From positions 1 through 64,000 of the forward strand of contig NZ_NISY01000013.1 of NCBI RefSeq assembly GCF_007595705.1: a stretch of 64,000 nt of DNA. Reading direction: 5' to 3'. Shown here piece by piece: positions 1 to 8,175 of this stretch. The stretch's first letter is position 1, and every line of letters starts with the position of its first letter. This stretch comes from Streptomyces sp. SAJ15 (GTDB lineage Bacteria; Actinomycetota; Actinomycetes; Streptomycetales; Streptomycetaceae). A model generated the notes under the pieces. It was not told the DNA's origin. It searched no databases and saw nothing but the letters and a program-made list of their open reading frames with translations. The position numbers and the translations under genes were made by a program.

Positions 1-90
1 GAGCGGATGATGCGGGACGCGAAGATCACGCAGATCTACGAGGGCACCAACCAGGTCCAGCGCATCGTCATGGCCCGCAACCTCCCGTAG
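1..90 (+). CDS. acyl-CoA dehydrogenase, C-terminal fragment (5' end outside window)
   Basis: Only the last 29 codons are in the window. They read ERMMRDAKITQIYEGTNQVQ followed by RIVMARNLP and a TAG. The IYEGTNQ(I/V)QR block is the conserved C-terminal helix of FAD-dependent acyl-CoA dehydrogenases, which carry out the first step of fatty or branched acyl-CoA beta-oxidation in the cytosol. The reading frame is open at the left edge, so the gene is cut by the window rather than broken. Its last 65 bp are repeated at 3256-3320. Confidence 0.93.
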   Translation, partial: ERMMRDAKITQIYEGTNQVQRIVMARNLP

Positions 91-91
91 C
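27..91 (+). repeat. 65-bp direct repeat, left copy (within acyl-CoA dehydrogenase 3' end)
   Basis: This stretch matches 3256-3320 at 63 of 65 positions by eye and in the same orientation. It covers the last 21 codons, the stop and one further base of the acyl-CoA dehydrogenase gene. Restoration of a gene's 3' end by an attachment-site core is typical of site-specific integration, so this copy could be attL of an integrated islet. The motif CAGGTCAG lies at 100-107, just inside the islet, and recurs at 3229-3236 just before the right copy. Confidence 0.8.
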
Positions 92-126
92 AGGTTTCGC
101 AGGTCAGTGGCCCTCGCGGCACAAAG

Positions 127-153
127 ACGCCCCGGCCGGATCGGCCGGGGCGT
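127..153. terminator. hairpin terminator between acyl-CoA dehydrogenase and DUF397 gene
   Basis: A perfect 12-bp stem (ACGCCCCGGCCG, 127-138, pairing with 142-153) closes a three-base GAT loop and is followed by TTT. It lies between converging genes and could serve both. Confidence 0.8.
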
Positions 154-167
154 TTCCTGCTCGGGGC

Positions 168-380
168 TCAGGCGCCCGGGAACTCTCCCGCCTTCACGCC
201 CTTGATGAACGCACCCCACGCGGTTTCGGGGAAGAGCAGGGAAGGGCCCTCGGGGTTCTTGCTGTCACGAACGGGGACGACTCCGGGGAAGTTGTCAGCT
301 ACTTCGACGCAGTCATTTTCGAGTCCGCTGTGAGTGGACTTACGCCATCGCGCTATACCAAGGCCGAGACTCTCGCTCAC
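168..380 (-). CDS. DUF397 domain protein
   Basis: This is a 70-aa protein with the DUF397 signature: W-R-K-S-T-H-S near residue 12, then C-V-E-V-A, V-R-D-S-K, P-x-G-P and a W-x-x-F near the end. DUF397 proteins are small actinobacterial partners of WhiJ/BldB-type XRE regulators, and their biochemical role is unsettled. The GTG start (380) overlaps the stop of the upstream XRE gene by 4 bp (GTGA), which implies translational coupling. The pair lies inside the islet bounded by the 65-bp repeats. Confidence 0.9.
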   Translation of the reverse strand: MSESLGLGIARWRKSTHSGLENDCVEVADNFPGVVPVRDSKNPEGPSLLFPETAWGAFIKGVKAGEFPGA

Positions 381-1198
381 CGGTACTCCTCCAAGTATTT
401 CCGAACCAGCTCCAACGACTCGCTCTCCGGTAGCGCCATGCCGCGCACCTGGTCGAAGCGTTGGGCCAGTTCCACGACGCGCTTAGGGGACTCTACCAAC
501 TCACCCGACCCAAACGATTCGACATAAGCGAGAGTTGAGCCGTTCGGTGCCGTCAGTAGCGTCAGGCTGCCACCGAGCATCCAGTGTTCCCCGCGTTCAA
601 ATGGCAGCACCTGAATCGTAATGTCGGGGTTCTCCGCAGCCTTTACGATCCTGGCAAGCTGCTCAGCCATGGCCTGCTTGCCCCCAATTGGGCGGCATAG
701 AGCAGATTCATCCATGATGGCCCAATAGGGGGGTGCGTCTTCGCGGTGAAAAACCTGCTTGCGGCTCATTCGCTTGGCTACGTCTTCGCTGAAGTGGTTT
801 GGCGGTTCCTTCGGGCGGGCTGTGCGAAGCAGTGCGCGCGCATACTCTTCCGTCTGAAGTAGAGCAGGGATAGTGCTACTCGTGAAGACCTGAATGCGTT
901 CAGCTATCCCCTCTCGGGCAGCAGCCTTCCGGCCATACTCCTGCACGGATCCTTCTCGGGCCATGGCCAAAAATGCGATCAGCGTTCCGCCCATGTTGAA
1001 GTGCTTATCAAGAGCGGTGATCAGAGGGTCAGATGGGAGTTGATCTCCTGATTCTGCTCTGTGGATATAGGTGTGCTGGTATCCCAACTTGCCCGCCAGG
1101 TCTCGCAGCGACAGCCCATCGCGCTCTCTGAGGTGCCGCAGCATGTCTCCGAGTACCCGACGGGGCGTCAGCCGTACGTCTTGCTCTCGCTCAGTCAT
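377..1198 (-). CDS. XRE-family (WhiJ-like, Scr1 type) transcriptional regulator
   Basis: This 273-aa protein has an N-terminal helix-turn-helix (about residues 14-70, with LRERDGLSLRDLAGKLGYQHTYIHRAESG). It is followed by the long C-terminal domain typical of this family, including the conserved IPALLQTEEYARAL segment and a VLPFERGEHWMLGGSLTLL block. The ATG at 1198 begins MTEREQDVR. Longer in-frame readings upstream lack family similarity. The protein probably acts as a DNA-binding regulator with the coupled DUF397 protein downstream. Codon use is noticeably more A/T tolerant than in neighbouring core genes, which fits foreign origin of the islet. Confidence 0.9.
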   Translation of the reverse strand: MTEREQDVRLTPRRVLGDMLRHLRERDGLSLRDLAGKLGYQHTYIHRAESGDQLPSDPLITALDKHFNMGGTLIAFLAMAREGSVQEYGRKAAAREGIAERIQVFTSSTIPALLQTEEYARALLRTARPKEPPNHFSEDVAKRMSRKQVFHREDAPPYWAIMDESALCRPIGGKQAMAEQLARIVKAAENPDITIQVLPFERGEHWMLGGSLTLLTAPNGSTLAYVESFGSGELVESPKRVVELAQRFDQVRGMALPESESLELVRKYLEEYR

Positions 1199-1396
1199 CG
1201 AACAACCGCCCGTCGCTATCTGCGAGTTGTGCACAGTCGGCCTCTGGCGAGGGTATCGCCCCGTGCTCCACGGTAGTAACCGGCCAGTCACGGCGCGTGG
1301 GCTATGCCCCGGTGCCGGGCTACCCAGGGCGCGAGAGACCCCCGCGACGCGGCGAACGTCCGGGGGCGTGGCCACCAACCAAGCGGAGTTGATGAC

Positions 1397-1519
1397 ATGA
1401 GCAAACGTACCGTGCTGGTCTTCGAATCGGTGCTGGGGAGGCTGCGTACATCGGTGCGACGACGCAGTCTCGGGGCCAACGAGTGCGCGGGCCGCGGGTC
1501 CACGGGGGTGTCGTGGTGA
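1397..1519 (+). CDS. small hypothetical protein (40 aa)
   Basis: An ATG-started ORF beginning MSKRTVLVFESVLGRLRTSV and ending GSTGVSW. Its TGA overlaps a GTG start at 1516 in the arrangement GTGA. A weak purine-rich CGGAG lies upstream. I do not recognise a family. The stop-start overlap with the next ORF and the position downstream of the divergent promoter region shared with the XRE gene are the main support, so the call is tentative. Confidence 0.4.
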   Translation: MSKRTVLVFESVLGRLRTSVRRRSLGANECAGRGSTGVSW

Positions 1520-2052
1520 CTCTCCGACAACTGCCCCCGGACGAACACGGCCGGTCGGCGTTCGTGATCACTGACAACCCCGACAGCCCGCTCAGCCGCC
1601 TGGCCGACGAGTTCGACAGGGTGGCCGAAGACGAGAACGTGTTCATGTGCAGCCAGCTCCTGGGGCACGCCCGTCACTTGCTCAAGCAGCCGAAGGTGAC
1701 CGTGGAAGAACTGCGGTTCCTCGCTGAAAGGCTCCTTGAGGGGCTGCTCATGGCCATCAACGCGGCCGAGAGCCGAGACTCCCGTTCGGTGCCGATCACC
1801 CCCATGCCCATGATCGGTGATCCCGTCATGGACACGGAGACCGGCAGGGTGGGTCTGATGATGGGCTGGGAGGGCCCTCAGCAGGCGCGGGTGACCCTGT
1901 ATCCGCCGAATGGGAAGGGCACGCCCTGGGACACCGCCGGCTTCCGCCAGCCCACGAAAGAGGAGTGGCCCGTTGAGGCCCCGCCCCGGCTCGCGGGAGC
2001 GCTGAACATGACCGCCCAAGCGTCTCCGCCTGCCTCGATCTTCGGACCGTAG
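1516..2052 (+). CDS. hypothetical protein of the islet
   Basis: A 178-aa cytosolic protein with no signal peptide or membrane segment. The middle is helical and leucine-rich (LAERLLEGLLMAIN); the C-terminal half contains VGLMMGWEGPQQARVTLYPP and ends in a proline-rich tail. I do not recognise the family. The GTG at 1516 is preferred over 1483 because it overlaps the preceding small ORF's stop by 4 bp and has a G-rich stretch just upstream. It is probably transcribed with the small ORF, divergently from the XRE regulator. Confidence 0.65.
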   Translation: MTLRQLPPDEHGRSAFVITDNPDSPLSRLADEFDRVAEDENVFMCSQLLGHARHLLKQPKVTVEELRFLAERLLEGLLMAINAAESRDSRSVPITPMPMIGDPVMDTETGRVGLMMGWEGPQQARVTLYPPNGKGTPWDTAGFRQPTKEEWPVEAPPRLAGALNMTAQASPPASIFGP

Positions 2053-2215
2053 AAGACTCCTGGTCCCCGCCGTCCTCGGCTACCTCGGCGGGGACCAGGT
2101 TCAACGCCCGTCCCTACCGTGTGCCAGTCACCCCCCGAAGGCGACACCGGTAGGGGCGGGTACACGTGCACCCAGATGGATATCACTCTCGCGTTGTCGC
2201 TGGAATGGAGATCAC

Positions 2216-2311
2216 ATGACCATGCAGAACTGCCCCGGAGGCGGGGACCACGACCCGGTGCCGTGGAGCGGAAAGCAGCGCTGCCGTAAGTGCGGCGAGA
2301 CCCTGTCGTAG
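2216..2311 (+). CDS. small zinc-ribbon-like peptide (31 aa)
   Basis: A 31-aa ORF starting MTMQNCPGGGDHDPV and ending RCRKCGETLS. It has a GGAG ribosome-binding site at 2206-2210, about five bases before the ATG. The C-x2-C-G near the C-terminus plus an early Cys and His resemble half of a zinc ribbon. It lies upstream of the APH-like kinase gene, separated from it by a strong hairpin. Function unknown; it is recognised only as a plausible small gene. Confidence 0.5.
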   Translation: MTMQNCPGGGDHDPVPWSGKQRCRKCGETLS

Positions 2312-2346
2312 GCGCGGCGAGTCTCTGTAAGTAGATCTATCTCATT

Positions 2347-2371
2347 GGAGGGCCGGTTCCCCCGGCCCTCC
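2347..2371. terminator. hairpin between small zinc-ribbon ORF and kinase gene
   Basis: A perfect 10-bp stem (GGAGGGCCGG with CCGGCCCTCC) surrounds a 5-base loop. It lies 36 bp after the small ORF and 24 bp before the kinase start, so it is either a terminator or an attenuator. No long T-tract follows. Confidence 0.55.
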
Positions 2372-2395
2372 AGCCATTCAGGAGAGAGGTTGGAA

Positions 2396-3175
2396 GTGCG
2401 CACCGACTGGATGAGCCTCCCCGCAGCCGTCAGGGACACTGTGGAGTCGCGTACGGGCCCAGTGGTCTCGACGGCGACCATCGAAGAGGGGCTGAACTGC
2501 TCTCTCGCGCTGTCATTAAGAACCGCTGAGGGCGATGCGCTGTTCGTCAAGGGCGTACGCAAGGACGATCGCGAAGGCCGCAAGGCGCAGGTCTGGGAGG
2601 TGACCGCGAATCCCTGGGTCGCAGGTATCGGTCCGAGCCTCCGTTGGCACGTGGAAGCGGAGGGGTGGTTCCTCCTGGCCTTCGACTACATCGACGGACG
2701 GCACGCGGAGCTTGGGCCTGACTCGGACGACTACGAGTGCGTGGCCGATCTTCTCCAGCGGATGCAGGGGCTTCCCCTGCCTGACACTTGGGTTCCCTCG
2801 CTGAGCGAGCGGTTCGCTTCCTTCCTGCCTCCGTGGAAAGCCGAGCTACTGAAGGGAGAACACCTCCTTCACACCGATATCAACCCACACAACGTCCTGA
2901 TTACTGACGGCGGTCGCGCCCATCTAGTGGATTGGGCCATGCCTGCTGTGGGACCGGTCTGGGTCGATGCCGCCTACACCGCCGTGCGGCTGATGGAAGG
3001 CGGCACCCCTCCTGTGACGGCTCGCCGCTGGCTGGACCGCTTCCGCTCCTGGCGACAGGCCGACGCGGAAGCCGTCAGGGCCTTCGTCGAGGGCACATGT
3101 CGGCACTGGGAACACGTGGCCGGGAACAAGGCTGCGCGGCACAGCAATGCCCGCTTCCGTGCACTGGCAGAGTGA
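2396..3175 (+). CDS. APH-like phosphotransferase (aminoglycoside/choline kinase fold)
   Basis: This 259-aa protein has the Brenner-type catalytic loop HTDINPHNVLI near residues 160-170 and the metal-binding aspartate in LVDWAMP about ten residues later. Together these place it in the APH kinase-fold family, whose members phosphorylate small-molecule hydroxyls with ATP. The true substrate is unknown, and antibiotic resistance should not be assumed. The GTG at 2396 is chosen because AGAGAGG (2382-2388) is correctly spaced before it. Codon 41 (2516-2518) is TTA, the rare bldA-decoded leucine codon. Confidence 0.8.
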   Translation: MRTDWMSLPAAVRDTVESRTGPVVSTATIEEGLNCSLALSLRTAEGDALFVKGVRKDDREGRKAQVWEVTANPWVAGIGPSLRWHVEAEGWFLLAFDYIDGRHAELGPDSDDYECVADLLQRMQGLPLPDTWVPSLSERFASFLPPWKAELLKGEHLLHTDINPHNVLITDGGRAHLVDWAMPAVGPVWVDAAYTAVRLMEGGTPPVTARRWLDRFRSWRQADAEAVRAFVEGTCRHWEHVAGNKAARHSNARFRALAE

Positions 3176-3255
3176 CCTACCAGCCCCAGGGGCACCCTGG
3201 GAGAGCGCCCGTCGTAGGTGTGTCTGTGCAGGTCAGGGCACTGACAGCGGTAAAG

Positions 3256-3320
3256 CACGCAGATCTACGAGGGGACCAACCAGGTCCAGCGCATCGTCAT
3301 GGCCCGCGACCTCCCGTAGC
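3256..3320 (+). repeat. 65-bp direct repeat, right copy (detached acyl-CoA dehydrogenase 3' end)
   Basis: A near-copy of 27-91 with two mismatches, one of them turning the codon AAC (Asn) into GAC (Asp). Here the sequence is not attached to an acyl-CoA dehydrogenase; it floats between the kinase gene and the CoA ligase gene. It is a candidate attR or a leftover of an ancestral gene end. Confidence 0.8.
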
Positions 3321-3386
3321 GTGAGCGGCGTCGCGTGGCCGGGTGCCGCGCGGCGTCCGTCCGCGACGACGAGGGAGGCCACACCG

Positions 3387-5273
3387 ATGGGCTCGTACTC
3401 CGACAGCTACCGGCACAGCCTGGCGGACCCGACGGGATTCTGGCTGGACGCGGCGAAGGCGATCGACTGGACACGGCCGCCCACCCGCGCACTGGACGAC
3501 ACCGACGCCCCGCTGTACCGCTGGTTCCCCGACGGGGAGTTGAACACCTCCTTCAACGCGCTGGACCGGCACGTCGCGGCGGGCCGGGCCGGGCAGACCG
3601 CGCTGATCTGGGACTCGGCCGTCACCGGCGCCAGGCGCGGCTACACCTACCAGGAGCTGCGTGACGAAGTGGCCCGCTGCGCCGGCGCCTTGCGGGGCCT
3701 GGGGGTGGAGCGCGGCGACCGGGTGGTCGTCTACATGCCGATGGTGCCGGAGGCCGCCATCGCCATGCTGGCCTGCGCCCGCCTCGGCGCGGTGCACTCC
3801 GTGGTCTTCGGCGGCTTCGCCCCCAGGGAGCTGGCCGCGCGGATCGAGGACGCGCGCCCCAAGGTGATCGTGGCCGCCTCCTGCGGCATCGAGCCGTCCC
3901 GCGTGGTGGAGTACCTGCCCATCATCGACGCCGCGCTGGAGACGACCGCGCACCAGCCGGAGACGGTCGTGGTCCTCCAGCGCGAGGCCGCGCCGGCGAC
4001 GCTGCGCCGCCCCCGCGACGTCGACTGGCACGAGCTGATGGCGGACGCCGCCCCCGCCGAGCCGGTGCCGGTCTCCGCCACCGACCCGCTCTACATCCTC
4101 TACACCTCCGGCACCACCGGAAAGCCCAAGGGTGTCGTCCGCGACACCGGCGGGCACGCGGTCGCGCTGGCCTGGTCGATGGGGGCGATCTACGGCGTGC
4201 GCCCCGGCGACGTCTGGTGGACCGCCTCCGACGTCGGCTGGGTGGTCGGCCACTCGTACATCGTCTACGCCCCGCTGCTGATCGGCGCGACCACCGTGCT
4301 GTACGAGGGGAAGCCGGTCGGCACCCCGGACGCGGGCGCGTTCTGGCGGGTGATCGCCGAGCACCGGGTGACGGCCCTGTTCACCGCGCCGACCGCGCTG
4401 CGCGCCATCAAGCGCGTCGACCCCGAGGCCCGTGAGCTCGCCGGGTACGACCTGTCGACCTTCCGGACGCTGTTCCTGGCGGGGGAGCGGCTCGACCCCG
4501 AGACGTACCACTGGGCGCGCGAGAAGCTCGGCACGCCGGTGGTCGACCACTGGTGGCAGACCGAGACCGGCTGGCCGGTCGCCGCCAACCCGCGGGGCCT
4601 GGAGCCGCTGCCGGTCAAACCGGGCTCGGTGAGCGTGCCCGTGCCCGGCTACGACGTGCGGGTCCTGGACCAGGCCGGCGCGCCGCTGCCCGCCGGGCAG
4701 GAGGGCGCCATCGCGATCCGGCTGCCGCTGCCGCCGGGCACGCTGCCCACCCTGTGGGGCGACGACGCCCGCTATGTCGAGGGCTATCTCTCCCGCTACG
4801 AGGGCTACTACCTCACCGGCGACTCCGGCTACCTCGACGAGGACGGCTACCTCTTCGTCATGGGCCGCACCGACGACGTGATCAACGTGGCCGGACACCG
4901 GCTGTCCACCGGATCGATGGAGGGGGTGCTGGCCGGCCACCCCGCGGTGGCCGAGTGCGCCGTCATCGGCGTGCGGGACGAGCTCAAGGGGCAACTTCCG
5001 CGCGGGCTCGTGGTGCTGAAGGCCGGTGTCGAGGTCGACGAGGCGGTGCTGCGCGAGGAGCTGATCGCCGCGGTGCGCCGGGAGATCGGCCCGGTGGCCG
5101 CCTTCCGGCAGGTGTCGGTGGTCGACGCGCTCCCCAAGACGCGGTCCGGGAAGATCCTGCGGAAGACGATGCGGGGCATCGCCGAGGGGCGTGACGAGCC
5201 GGTGCCCTCGACCATCGAGGACCCGTCGGTCCTGGACGCGCTCCGCCCGGTGCTGCGGGACGAAGGCGTGTAG
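3387..5273 (+). CDS. prpE: propionyl-CoA synthetase-like AMP-forming acyl-CoA ligase
   Basis: This 628-aa member of the ANL superfamily activates a short-chain acid (probably propionate or acetate) with ATP to give acyl-AMP and then acyl-CoA. The N-terminus contains RWFPDGELNTSFNALDRH, characteristic of PrpE/AcsA. The P-loop-like A3 motif YTSGTTGKPKG starts near residue 239, and the C-terminal KTRSGKILRK (about residue 589) carries the lysine normally regulated by acetylation. The ATG at 3387 has GAGGGAGG eight bases upstream. It follows the acyl-CoA dehydrogenase gene once the 3.2 kb islet is removed. The choice between propionate and acetate is inferred from N-terminal resemblance. Confidence 0.88.
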   Translation: MGSYSDSYRHSLADPTGFWLDAAKAIDWTRPPTRALDDTDAPLYRWFPDGELNTSFNALDRHVAAGRAGQTALIWDSAVTGARRGYTYQELRDEVARCAGALRGLGVERGDRVVVYMPMVPEAAIAMLACARLGAVHSVVFGGFAPRELAARIEDARPKVIVAASCGIEPSRVVEYLPIIDAALETTAHQPETVVVLQREAAPATLRRPRDVDWHELMADAAPAEPVPVSATDPLYILYTSGTTGKPKGVVRDTGGHAVALAWSMGAIYGVRPGDVWWTASDVGWVVGHSYIVYAPLLIGATTVLYEGKPVGTPDAGAFWRVIAEHRVTALFTAPTALRAIKRVDPEARELAGYDLSTFRTLFLAGERLDPETYHWAREKLGTPVVDHWWQTETGWPVAANPRGLEPLPVKPGSVSVPVPGYDVRVLDQAGAPLPAGQEGAIAIRLPLPPGTLPTLWGDDARYVEGYLSRYEGYYLTGDSGYLDEDGYLFVMGRTDDVINVAGHRLSTGSMEGVLAGHPAVAECAVIGVRDELKGQLPRGLVVLKAGVEVDEAVLREELIAAVRREIGPVAAFRQVSVVDALPKTRSGKILRKTMRGIAEGRDEPVPSTIEDPSVLDALRPVLRDEGV

Positions 5274-5321
5274 AGGCCCGTCCCCGTTCCCCGAGGGAGC
5301 CTCGGGGCGGGGCGGGGCGGG

Positions 5322-5358
5322 GCGTCGGACGGGCGGGGGCGTCCCGCCCGTCCGACGC
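5322..5358. terminator. bidirectional terminator after prpE-like gene
   Basis: A perfect 16-bp stem (GCGTCGGACGGGCGGG and its complement) with a 5-base loop. It lies between the converging ligase gene and the secreted-protein gene ending at 5378. Confidence 0.85.
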
Positions 5359-5377
5359 GCGCGGTGCGGAGGGTCCG

Positions 5378-5869
5378 TCAGTCGAAGACGAACGGGCCGG
5401 GGGACTGCGCCGACGTGGCGGTGCAGTTGACGGTGATGAGGCCGAAGACGACCAGCTTCAGGGACTTGGCCTCCAGGCGGTCACCGGGGGCGACCGTGCC
5501 GTTCAGCGGGCCCGTGCTCACGTCGTCGCCGGTCTTGATGGCCGGGTTGGCGTTGCCGGTGAAGGTGGCGGTGCTGGAGCCGTTCTTGGTCAGGGTGAGC
5601 GTCGACTTCACCGCGCCCGCCGGAATGTCGAGCGGCGCCTTGACCGCCGACGAGCTGAGGTTGATGGTCGCCGAGGTGCCGTTCTGGGTGGCGGTCAGCG
5701 TCGCCGCCCCCGCGCCGTAGCTGCCGCACTCCGCGGTCAGCGTGGCGGTGGTGGGGTCGACGGCCGCCGCCGTGGGGGCCAGCGCCAGGGCGCCGACGGC
5801 CAGGGCCGCGGCGCAGGATGTCGTGCCGATCACGAGCGTGCGGGGTCTACCGGGCTTGCTTCGTGTCAT
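5378..5869 (-). CDS. secreted protein of unknown function
   Basis: This 163-aa protein has a signal peptide: basic start MTRSKPGRPR, a hydrophobic core around residues 11-35, and a cleavage region near APTAAAVDP. The mature part is rich in Thr, Ala, Gly and Asn with many beta-prone segments, and a Cys pair lies near AECGSYG and VNCTAT, suggesting a small secreted beta domain with one disulfide. The ATG at 5869 has GAGGAAG just upstream. I do not recognise a named family. The upstream 190 bp (5870-6058) hold no gene, and the low-GC piece near 5940-6000 is probably its promoter. Confidence 0.75.
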   Translation of the reverse strand: MTRSKPGRPRTLVIGTTSCAAALAVGALALAPTAAAVDPTTATLTAECGSYGAGAATLTATQNGTSATINLSSSAVKAPLDIPAGAVKSTLTLTKNGSSTATFTGNANPAIKTGDDVSTGPLNGTVAPGDRLEAKSLKLVVFGLITVNCTATSAQSPGPFVFD

Positions 5870-6058
5870 GGAGCTTCCTCCGATGTGGGGGAGTGCCGCG
5901 GGTGCGTTCGCCGACCCGCTCCATTCGCCATGGCCATGGCAAGCCCTGTCATTGATGCGTAGGCCATCGAAGAAGGCAAGAGTGATTCCCGGTGATTTTT
6001 CCGGCGCCCCCGGGCGGCGAGGCGGAATCACCCGGGGGCGGCCGTACGGAGCGCCCCG

Positions 6059-8023
6059 TCAGCGCGCCGGCGGCAGGTTGTACGTGAGGCGGAAGATGTT
6101 GCCGGGGTCGTAGGCGGCCTTCACCTCCGTCAGCCGCCGGAGGCCGGCCGCCCCGTACAGCGCTTCCAGCCGCTCACCGGTGCCGCGCTCGCCGTGGCCG
6201 TAGACGAAGTTGACGGCGCGTCCGACGACGCCCGGCGCCAGCGCGTCCAGCAGGGCCCGATGGGCCTCCGCGATCCGGTCCCGGTCGTCCGCGCCCACCA
6301 TCGACAACACGCTGACCAGGAAGCGGGCGTCGCGGTGCGCGACCGCGTTCTCCACCGCCGGCCGGCGGCCCAGCGCCCCGCCGAGGTGGCGGATCTGCAC
6401 CACCGACCAGACCGGCGAGCCGGGCCCGGTCAGCTCCACGACCGTCCGGGCCGCCGAGGCGTCCAGGCCGCTGAGCATCGCGGCGTCGCCCTGGTACGGG
6501 TGCGGCTGCTCCGGGTCGTCGTAGATGGACCCCGACTCCGCGTACGGCATCTCGCGGAGCGAGTCGACCAGCCGCGGGCCGACCGCCCGCAGCGGCGCCA
6601 CCAGCCGTTCGCCCTCGGCCGGGTCGCCGGTGTAGGCGATCCGGATGTGCGCCACATAGCGGCCGCGAAGGTGCTCGGGGACCTGCGGCAGGTCGGGGAA
6701 GGGGATCATCCCGATCGACGAGGTCAGCTCCTCGGGTACGGTCTCGGTCCAGCTCAGATAGGTCCGCAGGGCCTCCTCGGCCAGCTCGGCGTCGAACATC
6801 AGCCCGCCGCCGTAGAGCCGGGCCACCGGGAACAGGTCGACCTCCATCGCCGTCACCACCCCGAAGTTGCCCACCCCGCCGCGCAGCGCCCAGAACAGGT
6901 CCGGGTCGCTGTCCGCCGTGACGTGACGCAGCCGTCCGTCCGCGGTCACCACGTCGAGGGAGCGCACATGGTCGGCGGCGTAGCCGAACTCCCGGGACAG
7001 CAGGCCGAGCCCCCCGCCGAGGGTGTAGCCGACCGCACCCACGTGCGGCGCCGAGCCGCTCAGCGGGGCCAGGCCGTGCCGCGCCGCCTCCGGCACCACC
7101 CGCGCCCAGCGCACTCCCGCCTCGAACCACGCCGTGCGCGCCTCCGGGTCCACCCGGACGCCGGTCATCCGTCGGGTGCTGATCAGCACCCCGCCCTCGG
7201 CCGCGGCGGGCAGCCCGTGCCCGGTGGCCTGGACCCCCACCGGAAGCCCGTAGGCGCGGGCGAACTCCACCGCGGCGCGCACGTCCTCCGCCGTCCGCGC
7301 CCCGACGACCACCGCCGGGCGGTGCCGGAAGGCGGTCTGAAAGCCCGCCACCTCGGCGTCGTAGCCGTCCTCGCCGGGCCGCAGCACCGGCCCCGAGACC
7401 CGCGCGGCCAGCGCCGCCGCGGCACGGGCCGGGTCCGGCGCCCAGTCGGGACGGCGGCCCAGGAAGGCCGCCAACCGGCCGTAGGCGTCGGCGCCCTCGA
7501 GGGCCGGCAGCGCGGCGTCGAACGGGACCGGGCCGCCGCGCCGCTCGGCCGGCAGCGCGGCGTGGACGAACTCGAGCGTGAACTCGGCCAGTTCCGCGTC
7601 GAGCGGCCGGGTGTCGCCGAGCGCCCGCGCCAGGTCCCAGGCGTGCGCGACCGCCTCCATGACATATCCCGCCAGCGCGACCCGGCCCGGCACCTCGCCC
7701 CAGGGCACCGAGACGGCCGCCGTCAGCCGGGCGTCGTCCGCCCAGGCGGCCACGAGCCGGGCCCGCGCCTCGGCGTACGCCTTGGGCCAGCCGTCGTCCG
7801 ACACGCCCGGGGCCTCGGCCGGCACCTCCAGCGCCGCGCCGCCCTCACCGACGTGGGAGATCCGGTGTGTCCCGCCCACCACATGGCTCAGCAGGGCCCG
7901 CACGTCGTACTCCGCGCACGGCGTCGGCTCCGTGAGCAGCTCGGGACGTACCGCGTCGATGAGGGCGGCGAGCTGGTCGGCGGCGCGCTCGAAGTGGGGG
8001 CGCGGGTCGGTCATCGCGTGCAT
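6059..8023 (-). CDS. fusion: MDMPI/DinB-type N-terminal domain plus BBE-type FAD oxidoreductase
   Basis: This 654-aa protein joins two families. Residues 1-210 match the TIGR03086/mycothiol-dependent maleylpyruvate isomerase type (LLTEPTPCAEYDVRALLSHVV and a VAHAWDLARALG helix). The rest is a berberine-bridge-enzyme-like oxidase: the p-cresol methylhydroxylase-fold FAD domain contains VQATGHGLP, whose His is the expected 8-alpha-histidyl FAD attachment. YTLGGGLGLLSREFG, WALRGGVGNFGVVT and the C-terminal YDPGNIFRLTYNLPP (BBE domain) follow. The second covalent Cys is absent (HVGAVGYTLGGG), so attachment is probably mono-covalent. GGAGAG precedes the ATG at 8023. It diverges from the WYL regulator gene. 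Confidence 0.85.
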   Translation of the reverse strand: MHAMTDPRPHFERAADQLAALIDAVRPELLTEPTPCAEYDVRALLSHVVGGTHRISHVGEGGAALEVPAEAPGVSDDGWPKAYAEARARLVAAWADDARLTAAVSVPWGEVPGRVALAGYVMEAVAHAWDLARALGDTRPLDAELAEFTLEFVHAALPAERRGGPVPFDAALPALEGADAYGRLAAFLGRRPDWAPDPARAAAALAARVSGPVLRPGEDGYDAEVAGFQTAFRHRPAVVVGARTAEDVRAAVEFARAYGLPVGVQATGHGLPAAAEGGVLISTRRMTGVRVDPEARTAWFEAGVRWARVVPEAARHGLAPLSGSAPHVGAVGYTLGGGLGLLSREFGYAADHVRSLDVVTADGRLRHVTADSDPDLFWALRGGVGNFGVVTAMEVDLFPVARLYGGGLMFDAELAEEALRTYLSWTETVPEELTSSIGMIPFPDLPQVPEHLRGRYVAHIRIAYTGDPAEGERLVAPLRAVGPRLVDSLREMPYAESGSIYDDPEQPHPYQGDAAMLSGLDASAARTVVELTGPGSPVWSVVQIRHLGGALGRRPAVENAVAHRDARFLVSVLSMVGADDRDRIAEAHRALLDALAPGVVGRAVNFVYGHGERGTGERLEALYGAAGLRRLTEVKAAYDPGNIFRLTYNLPPAR

Positions 8024-8175
8024 GCGGGTAACTCTCCATTCGTCGCGACGCCCGGTCCGGGCGTCGCGATGACCTTCCCGCCATAACCTGACACCCGCCG
8101 TCATGTTTTCCGCCGACCTTCCGCAGCGGCGGCCGGGCGGCGTCCACCGGTCGCACCGTCCGGCAGCATGGGCGG

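Noticed and set aside
6194..8086. A 630-codon open frame antisense to the MDMPI-BBE gene
   Set aside because: It has no family motifs and shows the Arg/His/Gly-rich composition typical of antisense frames. The opposite strand encodes a clear flavoprotein.
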